Part shown: one piece after another, positions 57,513 to 64,000 of the stretch
Layout of the letters: every line of letters starts with the position of its first letter
Position numbering within the stretch: the first letter of the stretch is position 1
From: Candidatus Nanopelagicales bacterium
Lineage (GTDB): Bacteria; Actinomycetota; Actinomycetes; S36-B12
Reading direction: 5' to 3'
NCBI GenBank assembly: GCA_018402075.1
Contig: JAGYJP010000001.1
Coordinates: forward strand, 310,001-374,000
Length of the DNA: 64,000 nt
The notes under the pieces: model-generated
The model's database searches: none
What the model was told of the DNA's origin: nothing
Seen by the model: only the letters and a program-made list of their open reading frames with translations
Translations under genes and position numbers: made by a program

Positions 57513-59624
57513 ATGAAACTTCCTGATCCCGTTTACCCCGCATTACCCGACTCCGGTGTCGTCGATGATTACCACGGGATCGCCGTCCCCGACCCATTCC
57601 GATACCTCGAAGATGCCGGGGATCTCAGAACAATTGAATGGCTAGCAGCCCAAGACGCTCTCATGCAGTCGGAACGAGATAGCTGGACTACTAAAGAAAA
57701 ATTCAGTGAGAGAATTGCCGCTCTTATGGGGTCCGGGGCAATCTCCCCTCCCTATATCCGAGGTGATCGCACCTTCTACACCAAGCGGATGCCAGGGCAG
57801 CAGTTTGCAGTGCTATGCGTGCGTGACACCCTCGACGACCACAATGCACCCGCAACGGAAAGAGTCCTTATTGATCCCATGGTTCTGGATCCCGAGGGAC
57901 TAACCACCCTAGATAGTTGGCAGCCGTCAAAGGAGGGTGACCTACTCGCCTACCAGTTGTCCGTTGGTGGCGACGAAGAATCTTCGATTTATGTCATGCG
58001 AGTGGATACGGGCGAAGTTCTCGAAGGACCTATTGACCGTTGTCGATTCTCACCCATTGCATGGCTCAAAGGCGGCTCCGCTTTCTATTATGTTCGCCGC
58101 ATTTCCCCGGAGTTGCTGCCCGCAAATGAACAACAGTTCCATCGAAGGGTGTACCTGCACCGTCTAGGTTCTGATCCCGATACCGATGAACTTGTTTTTG
58201 GTGCGGGAATGAATATGACTAACTATTACGGAGTATCAGTTTCTCGCGATGGTCGTTGGCTCGAGATTTCAGCATCTGAGGGAACCGAGCCTCGCAATGA
58301 TCTGTGGATTGCTGATCTGACAAAGTCAGATACCGCATCTCCTCTCCTGGAATTAGTACAGGGCGACACCGATGCACAAACTTCTATTTCATTTGGCCGC
58401 GATAATCGGGCATATATTTTTACCGACTTAAATGCGCCCCGTGGAACGGCCCTTGTCACTGAATTGGGTCAGTGGAACCCACGTTCGTGGAAGACCTTGA
58501 TTCCTGAGGATCCAAGCGCTGTTCTCGAATCGGTCACTCTGCTCGATGGCGATCAATTACCGCACGATCAATTACTGGTGGTAAAAAATCGACACGGTGT
58601 CGCAGAAATGTCTGTACACAATGCCGCCGATGGATCATTCCTGTATTCGGTGAACCTTCCAGGAGCGGGTACGGTGGGCGGACCAGTGGAACATGTAGAT
58701 GGTGGCCCCATCTGCTGGATCGTGTACACAGACCACACCACAGTTCCACAGATTTATGAATTCAATGCGAGCACCAAGGAACTCACACTCTTTGCGCAAC
58801 CTCCGGGCACCGTGCAGGCTCCACGCGTCTATTCCCAACAAGTCACATACACATCTTCTGATGGAACAGAAGTTCGGATGTTTGTCATTTCCCCCACGCA
58901 AGATCCCGATACACCACGATCCACGATTCTGTACGGATATGGGGGCTTTGGTATTCCATTGCAGCCGGGATACAGCGCTTCAATTCTGGCCTGGGTCGAA
59001 GCTGGTGGCGTGTGGGCTATTGCAAATCTTCGCGGCGGCGGCGAAGAAGGCGAGGACTGGCATCGCGCGGGAATGCTCGCACACAAACAAAATGTCTTTG
59101 ATGATTTCCATGCTGCTGCCGAATTCCTTATTGACAACGGTTGGACGACCTCTGAAAAGCTCGGGATCTACGGCGGCTCCAATGGCGGGCTTCTTGTAGG
59201 AGCTTCAATGACCCAACGTCCAGACCTGATCAACGCCGTGGTGTGTGTTGCACCATTACTGGACATGCTCCGTTATGTGGAAAGCGAACTTGGACCCACC
59301 TGGACTGTCGAATACGGTGATCCTTCTGATCCAGATCAATTCAATTGGCTGTACGCCTATTCCCCGTATCACCGTGTCAAGGATTCCACTGACTACCCCG
59401 CAACTATGTTTGCCATATTTGATAACGACACCCGAACCGACCCCATGCATGGGCGGAAAATGGCTGCCGCGGTTCAACGCGCCACATCCGGGTCCCGGCC
59501 AGTGTTGGTACGCACAGAAGGAAATGTGGGGCATGGAGCTCGATCATTGAATAAGTCGGTGGATGAAAGTTCCGACACTTTGGCCTTTATGTCGAAGTGG
59601 ACGGGGCTTGACTCCACGGGTTAG
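57513..59624 (+). CDS. Prolyl oligopeptidase family serine protease (S9A)
   Basis: Cytosolic serine peptidase of about 703 aa with an N-terminal seven-bladed propeller and C-terminal hydrolase. It starts with DYHGIAVPDPFRYLED, typical of S9A. The nucleophile is Ser556 in YGGSNGGLLVG, the His is His674 in VGHGARS, and the acid lies in FAIFDNDTRTDP. RGGGEEGEDWHRAGM is the RGGGExG block. No signal peptide is visible. I take the ATG at 57513; a GTG two codons earlier is possible, and no ribosome site is obvious. Confidence 0.93.
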   Translation: MKLPDPVYPALPDSGVVDDYHGIAVPDPFRYLEDAGDLRTIEWLAAQDALMQSERDSWTTKEKFSERIAALMGSGAISPPYIRGDRTFYTKRMPGQQFAVLCVRDTLDDHNAPATERVLIDPMVLDPEGLTTLDSWQPSKEGDLLAYQLSVGGDEESSIYVMRVDTGEVLEGPIDRCRFSPIAWLKGGSAFYYVRRISPELLPANEQQFHRRVYLHRLGSDPDTDELVFGAGMNMTNYYGVSVSRDGRWLEISASEGTEPRNDLWIADLTKSDTASPLLELVQGDTDAQTSISFGRDNRAYIFTDLNAPRGTALVTELGQWNPRSWKTLIPEDPSAVLESVTLLDGDQLPHDQLLVVKNRHGVAEMSVHNAADGSFLYSVNLPGAGTVGGPVEHVDGGPICWIVYTDHTTVPQIYEFNASTKELTLFAQPPGTVQAPRVYSQQVTYTSSDGTEVRMFVISPTQDPDTPRSTILYGYGGFGIPLQPGYSASILAWVEAGGVWAIANLRGGGEEGEDWHRAGMLAHKQNVFDDFHAAAEFLIDNGWTTSEKLGIYGGSNGGLLVGASMTQRPDLINAVVCVAPLLDMLRYVESELGPTWTVEYGDPSDPDQFNWLYAYSPYHRVKDSTDYPATMFAIFDNDTRTDPMHGRKMAAAVQRATSGSRPVLVRTEGNVGHGARSLNKSVDESSDTLAFMSKWTGLDSTG

Positions 59625-59692
59625 TCAGCGAAAATCTCCCCGATCGGGTGGCCCAACGCGCCAAGTTGCGGCCTTCAAGGGAAGATGGAGCC

Positions 59693-61222
59693 ATGTCTGA
59701 GGAAGTAGGCGGCACAGCAGTAGCTGCAGCGAAGTCCGATACCCCGCTCTACCTGGTCACGGGCGCCACGGGGTACGTGGGTGGACGCCTGGTCGCGCAA
59801 CTTCTCAGAGACGGAGTGCGCGTTCGCGTACTGGCACGACACCCTGAACGGCTACGCGATTTTCCGTGGGCAGATCACATTGAAGTTGCTCCAGGAGATG
59901 CCGGTGACCACGATTCACTTCTCGCCGCAATGCAGGACGTCACCGTCGCCTATTACCTGCTGCACTCGCTGCAGGAGGGTCATCATCTTGAGCGCGAGGA
60001 AAGACGAATCGCAGAAAACTTTTCCGCATGTGCAAAGGAGGCGAACATTGCTCGCATTGTCTATTTAGGTGGACTTGCACCAAATATTCCAGCCGAAAAA
60101 ATGTCCCCCCATATGAGATCCCGTGTTGATGTGGGTCGGATCCTGCACGATTCAGGTATTCCTACCATTGAATTACGTGCTGCTGTAATCATTGGATCAG
60201 GTTCGGCATCCTTTGAAATGTTGCGGTATCTCACCGAGCGACTTCCTGCCATGATCGCGCCCCGATGGGTCCGCACCAAAACCCAGCCCATTGCCGTGCG
60301 CGATGTCCTGAGGTACCTCGTACTTGCCGCCCAACTCCCTGACCACATCAGTCGGACATTCGATATTGGTGGCCCAGACATTTTGACCTACCAAAATATG
60401 ATGCAGCGGTATGCCAAGGTGGCCGGTCTACCGGCCCGGTTGATTTTGCCGATTAACCTGCTCTCTCCCCAGTTATCCAGTCACTGGGTTGGGTTGGTGA
60501 CACCTGTCCCCCGAGCAATTGCTCGTCCTTTGGTGCAATCACTCAAGCACCCGGCAGTGTGCAGCGAGAGTGATATTAAGCAGTACATCCCCGATCCACC
60601 CGATGGTCTGATCAGTTTTGATGACGCAGTCGGCTTGGCCCTGACTCGCATCCGCGATGCCGAAGTCGCGACCCGTTGGTCAAGCGCCAGTACCCCTGGA
60701 GCACCGAGTGAACCATTGCCCAGTGACCCGCAGTGGGCAGGCGGGACCTTGTACGAAGATAAACGAATCCTTCATTCCACCGCCAGTCCCGAGCAATTGT
60801 GGGCGGCCGTTGACTGTATTGGTGGCCACAACGGCTGGTATTCGGCGAGCTTCCTTTGGGAAGTTCGAGGCCTGATTGATCGGGCTTTTGGAGGAGTGGG
60901 ACTGCGGCGCGGAAGACGTGACCCCCACGTACTGATGGTGGGCGAAGCCGTTGACTTTTGGCGGGTGGAGGAGCGGGTAGCGCCCCATCTGTTGCGCCTT
61001 CGAGCTGAAATGAAAATGCCGGGTCGTGCATGGTTGGAGTTCACGGTAGAACCCCGTGAATCGGGCGGATCCACATTGATTCAACGCGCCGTGTACTGGC
61101 CCAAAGGCTTAGCCGGACATGCGTATTGGTGGTCCGTTGCGCCCTTCCATGCATTCGTGTTCCCACCCATGGCTCGTCACATTGTGGAACGAGCCGAATC
61201 GAGACCGGCGATTACCACCTGA
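59693..61222 (+). CDS. NAD(P)-binding SDR protein with C-terminal DUF2867 domain
   Basis: The 509-aa protein has an atypical SDR domain (residues about 18-310) with LVTGATGYVGGRLVAQLL, then VYLGGLAP and RSRVDVGRILHDSG, and a C-terminal DUF2867 domain with LWAAVDCIGGHNGWYSASFL, FWRVEERV and YWPKGLAGHAYWWSVAPFHA. The combination is common in actinobacteria and has no assigned reaction. I start at the ATG at 59693 (MSEEVGG), preceded by GGAAGATGGAG. Confidence 0.9.
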   Translation: MSEEVGGTAVAAAKSDTPLYLVTGATGYVGGRLVAQLLRDGVRVRVLARHPERLRDFPWADHIEVAPGDAGDHDSLLAAMQDVTVAYYLLHSLQEGHHLEREERRIAENFSACAKEANIARIVYLGGLAPNIPAEKMSPHMRSRVDVGRILHDSGIPTIELRAAVIIGSGSASFEMLRYLTERLPAMIAPRWVRTKTQPIAVRDVLRYLVLAAQLPDHISRTFDIGGPDILTYQNMMQRYAKVAGLPARLILPINLLSPQLSSHWVGLVTPVPRAIARPLVQSLKHPAVCSESDIKQYIPDPPDGLISFDDAVGLALTRIRDAEVATRWSSASTPGAPSEPLPSDPQWAGGTLYEDKRILHSTASPEQLWAAVDCIGGHNGWYSASFLWEVRGLIDRAFGGVGLRRGRRDPHVLMVGEAVDFWRVEERVAPHLLRLRAEMKMPGRAWLEFTVEPRESGGSTLIQRAVYWPKGLAGHAYWWSVAPFHAFVFPPMARHIVERAESRPAITT

Positions 61223-61245
61223 GCTTGATCAGACAGAATCAGCAA

Positions 61246-61680
61246 GTGAGTGAAAAACCCGCTGAACCAACCCCCTACGAATTATTTGGTGGGCGCGAGT
61301 TCTTTGAGAAACTAGTGCACAGCTTCTACGAAAAAGTTCCCCACGACCCCGTCTTAAGTCCCATGTACCCTGAAAATGATTACGAAGGCGCTGAGTGGCG
61401 ACTTAGGTCATTTCTTGAGCAATACTGGGGCGGTCCCACCACCTATAGCGAGGAACGTGGTCACCCCAAGCTGCGCATGCGGCACGCCGGATTTCACATT
61501 AACACTGAAGCTCGAAATCACTGGCTACTCCTGATGGCTGCCGCGGTTCAAGAGCAGGGGATGCCCGCCGAGCTCGAAGCCGAGTTATGGAAGTATCTGG
61601 TAGCTGCCGCACACGGTATGCAAAATGTTCCAGACAGCTCACCAGAAGAATCCACCGAGATTCCCGTGACGGAGGTTTAA
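61246..61680 (+). CDS. glbO: Group II truncated hemoglobin GlbO
   Basis: Heme protein of 144 aa for oxygen or redox chemistry. It contains TPYELFGGREFFEKLVHSFY, VPHDPVLSPMYPENDYEGAE, SFLEQYWGGPTTYSEERGHP and the proximal His in KLRMRHAGFHI. The GTG at 61246 is the start. It is followed after 2 bp by the alpha-glucosidase; M. tuberculosis has the same pair (glbO-aglA). The C-terminal 20 residues are an acidic tail not seen in shorter GlbO. Confidence 0.93.
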   Translation: MSEKPAEPTPYELFGGREFFEKLVHSFYEKVPHDPVLSPMYPENDYEGAEWRLRSFLEQYWGGPTTYSEERGHPKLRMRHAGFHINTEARNHWLLLMAAAVQEQGMPAELEAELWKYLVAAAHGMQNVPDSSPEESTEIPVTEV

Positions 61681-61682
61681 CC

Positions 61683-63371
61683 GTGCCCAGTGGCTCAAAT
61701 GCGTGGTGGCGTGATGCTGTCATTTATCAGATCTACCCGCGATCATTTGCCGACTCAGATGGCGATGGCCTGGGCGATATTCCCGGCATACTGAGCCGAA
61801 TTGATTACCTCCACAACCTGGGAGTTGACGCAATCTGGATCTCTCCCTTCTATCAGTCACCCTTACTCGATGGCGGATACGACGTCGCTGACTATCGATC
61901 GGTGGATACACGACTGGGAACAGTTTCTGATGTGGAGAAATTGATTAACGAGGCGCATGTTCGCAATATGAAAGTTTTCATGGACATTGTTCCCAACCAC
62001 ACCAGTAGTGAGCATGCTTGGTTTCAGGAAGTCCTACACTCAGAACCTGGGTCCCCCGCCTGGGATCGCTTTGTCATTAAAGAAGGCAAAGGCCAGAACC
62101 ATGAACTCCCACCCACTAATTGGGAAAGTGTTTTCCACGGTCCAGCCTGGTCTCCCCTGGTTTTGGCCAACGGTAAAACCACCAAGTACTGGTACCTGCA
62201 TATTTTTGATTCATCGCAGCCGGATGTGAATTGGGAAAACCCTGAAGTTCACTCGGAGTTTCTCGACATTTTGAAGTTCTGGTTTGACCTTGGAATAGAT
62301 GGATTCCGAATTGATGTTGCACACGGAATGATCAAGGACCAAACATTCCCTGATATTGACTACTCAAATATTCAGGAGCGCGAATTACTTGGCGAACCAA
62401 TCCTGAGTCCGTTCTGGGACCAAGATGGCGTTCATGCCATTTATCGCGATTGGCGAGTGCTCGCAGATAGCTACGATCCTCCTCGCATTTTCTGCGGTGA
62501 GACGTGGGCACCATCTCCAGAGCGACTGGCGCTGTACCAACGCCCCGATGAACTTCACACATCCTTCAACTTCGATTACCTGCGTGCTGGATTTAACGCC
62601 ACAAAGTTGAAGGAGTCCATTGATGCAACCCTTCTCAATCACAAGTTGGTTGGCGCTCCCCCCACCTGGGTGCTGTCCAATCACGACGTTGTTCGTCATG
62701 CCACGCGATTAGCGCCTGGGCAATCCGAGCACCCGACTACTCCCCCCACAGCCGATAACGCCAATCGCGGTCTGGCACGCGCTCGAGCCGCGACCCTGTT
62801 CACCCTCGGTTTACCCGGCTCCACCTATCTCTATCAAGGTGAGGAACTCGGTCTTCCTGAGGTACTCGATCTACCTGGAGACGCCCGCCAAGACCCTGTG
62901 TGGTTCCGCAGCAATGGAACAGATATTGGTCGTGATGGATGTCGAGTGCCCATTCCGTGGTCCGGAGATATCCCGTCTTATGGCTTTGGACCGGGTAAAC
63001 AGTCATGGTTGCCGCAACCGATTGAGTGGGCTCAACTCAGTGTGCAAGCCCAAGAGTCCGATGACACCACGTTGAATTTCTATCGGAATACTTTGGCCCG
63101 CCGACGCTCCGAGCCCTCTACCGGAGACGGTGAGCTCGGATGGCGCACCCAAGAACTGTTACATCCAGATGGAGTGTTGGTGTACACCCGACCACATCCC
63201 GAGCTTCCGCTCACCTGTGTGCTCAATACCAATGACCACAACATTGCACTTCCTGTGCATTTTGGCAGTGAGTTACTTCAGACATCGGGCCCGGAAGTCG
63301 CGATCGTGGATTCGGGTGAAGGTGAGCACATTGTGATTGGCCCGGAAACAGCAGTGTGGTTGCGCGCCTAA
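61683..63371 (+). CDS. aglA: GH13 alpha-glucosidase (AglA-like)
   Basis: Glycoside hydrolase of 562 aa. GH13 regions: DIVPNHTS near residue 100, GFRIDVAHG with the nucleophile Asp near 211, CGETW with the acid Glu near 273, and SNHDVVRHATR near 332. It starts with DAVIYQIYPRSFADSDGDGL, typical of the oligo-1,6-/alpha-1,4-glucosidase subfamily. The start is the GTG at 61683, seven bases after GGAGG; the longer frame belongs to glbO. Likely substrates are maltose, isomaltose or trehalose-like sugars, which I cannot separate. Its stop overlaps the convergent next gene. Confidence 0.93.
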   Translation: MPSGSNAWWRDAVIYQIYPRSFADSDGDGLGDIPGILSRIDYLHNLGVDAIWISPFYQSPLLDGGYDVADYRSVDTRLGTVSDVEKLINEAHVRNMKVFMDIVPNHTSSEHAWFQEVLHSEPGSPAWDRFVIKEGKGQNHELPPTNWESVFHGPAWSPLVLANGKTTKYWYLHIFDSSQPDVNWENPEVHSEFLDILKFWFDLGIDGFRIDVAHGMIKDQTFPDIDYSNIQERELLGEPILSPFWDQDGVHAIYRDWRVLADSYDPPRIFCGETWAPSPERLALYQRPDELHTSFNFDYLRAGFNATKLKESIDATLLNHKLVGAPPTWVLSNHDVVRHATRLAPGQSEHPTTPPTADNANRGLARARAATLFTLGLPGSTYLYQGEELGLPEVLDLPGDARQDPVWFRSNGTDIGRDGCRVPIPWSGDIPSYGFGPGKQSWLPQPIEWAQLSVQAQESDDTTLNFYRNTLARRRSEPSTGDGELGWRTQELLHPDGVLVYTRPHPELPLTCVLNTNDHNIALPVHFGSELLQTSGPEVAIVDSGEGEHIVIGPETAVWLRA

Positions 63372-64000
63372 TTCACAATTCGTAATCCGGTTCGAGCGGC
63401 TGGGCCGGTGGCGTAAGCGAAAACCTGGCCACGTGGTGTGCCGAGTCTTTTCCAAGGACCACAGGTGGCCGCAGAGACCTTGATGGGTTCATTCCACAAA
63501 ATCTGTAGGCGAGTCGCTGCGTGCAATACCCGAATAGGTAACCCAGCCCACGCGGGACGCTCCCAGATTTCGTCGGCTAGTTCGGATTTTCCTCGCTCAC
63601 CCAATCCTTGGCTACGGCGCTCAAACTCTATCGATGCTTCATTGACGATCGGGATAATGTCACTTGCTAATGCGGTGATGGGAATTTGCCAACCATCTGT
63701 GGGAGGCATCTCCACGAGCGATGTCCCCACTAACGACTCCACGGGGTTGAGGACACTGACGTCAATTTCGGCTTTAACCGATTCCTGCGGTGCTGAAAGA
63801 ACTGCAATTAAGGATTCCGCAAACACAATGCGGTCAAAGGACTTGCCCTCAGGTATACCGGCTGGCATTGCAATGAAGACATGAACATCTAGTGGAAGTG
63901 CCGAGTAGATTCCCACCGCCGATTTAGATGTCACAACCCTGACGGGAAGGGAGGGACGCCAATCAACTTGCTTCTCCAATAAACGGATGAGCGTGCTGCG
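63368..64000 (-). CDS. Conserved actinobacterial protein, unknown function (N-terminus outside window)
   Basis: The minus-strand frame stays open to position 64000, so the gene is cut. The visible 210 residues include RLLEKQVDWRPSLPVRVVTS, PLDVHVFIAMPAG, FDRIVFAESLIAVLS and PAWAGLPIRVLHAATRLQIL. The first possible start (TTG 63979) is unlikely, as the coding character continues upstream. I recall a conserved protein near aglA in mycobacteria (the Rv2474c region), but this is not a firm match. No catalytic motif or membrane segment is seen. Confidence 0.6.
   Translation of the reverse strand, partial: RSTLIRLLEKQVDWRPSLPVRVVTSKSAVGIYSALPLDVHVFIAMPAGIPEGKSFDRIVFAESLIAVLSAPQESVKAEIDVSVLNPVESLVGTSLVEMPPTDGWQIPITALASDIIPIVNEASIEFERRSQGLGERGKSELADEIWERPAWAGLPIRVLHAATRLQILWNEPIKVSAATCGPWKRLGTPRGQVFAYATGPAARTGLRIVN

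Overview
The window is a stretch of actinobacterial core genome, moderately GC-rich by eye. From about 1 to 46.9 kb almost every gene is a conserved housekeeping gene. The order (rsmE, dnaJ, hrcA, hemW, lepA, rpsT, holA, comEC, comEA, degV, leuS, octT, gpgP, rsfS, nadD, proA, proB, obgE, rpmA, rplU, rne, rodA, mrdA, mreDCB, ndk, DUF4233, folC, valS, clpX, clpP2, clpP1, tig) is the one I know from Streptomyces and, in a more scattered form, from the Mycobacterium tuberculosis Rv2372c-Rv2474c segment. The mreBCD-mrdA-rodA block points to an MreB-using actinobacterium rather than a mycobacterium or corynebacterium. GTG starts and starts without a clear Shine-Dalgarno sequence are common, as in this phylum. 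I cannot name the species; a small free-living aquatic actinobacterium would fit, but that is a guess.

Layout. (1) 1-5.5 kb, minus strand: rsmE (cut by the edge), dnaJ, hrcA with an upstream CIRCE operator, hemW and lepA. (2) 5.7-14.3 kb: divergent rpsT, a shared hairpin terminator, then holA, comEC, comEA, degV, leuS and octT on the minus strand. (3) 14.4-18.5 kb is the accessory island: an EamA transporter, a secreted chagasin-like protease inhibitor, and two head-to-tail IS481-type elements joined end to end, with broken transposases, inserted in the 3' end of a tRNA-Ala gene and flanked by a 16-bp duplication. (4) 18.5-30.3 kb, minus strand: gpgP, rsfS, nadD, an unlisted 46-aa membrane protein, proA, proB, obgE, rpmA, rplU, rne and two radical-SAM-locus genes. 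(5) 30.4-38.4 kb: the elongasome cluster with several short tandem repeats, an alpha/beta-hydrolase and ndk. (6) 38.4-47 kb: folC, valS, clpX, clpP2P1 and tig. (7) 47-64 kb: tRNA-Pro and tRNA-Gly, a Tat-exported molybdopterin oxidoreductase with its cytochrome b, VKOR, a methyltransferase, DUF3159, a Nei-type glycosylase, threonine aldolase, two thiol-redox proteins, pepN, DUF5130, a prolyl oligopeptidase, an SDR protein, glbO, an alpha-glucosidase and an edge-cut conserved gene.

How the genes work together. The window combines proteostasis (DnaJ, HrcA, trigger factor, ClpXP), translation and ribosome quality (LepA, S20, L21, L27, RsfS, Obg, LeuRS, ValRS), cell-wall elongation (MreBCD, PBP2, RodA), DNA uptake (ComEA, ComEC), and glucosylglycerate or methylglucose polysaccharide chemistry (GpgP, OctT). 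The 49-54 kb part is enriched in thiol-disulfide genes (VKOR, DCC-family, mycothiol-reductase-like).

I found no CRISPR array, prophage, defence island or obviously new multi-gene system. The most unusual structure is the abutted IS dimer at tRNA-Ala; secondary points are the tandem repeats in the rodA and mre intergenic spaces and the small membrane protein between nadD and proA.
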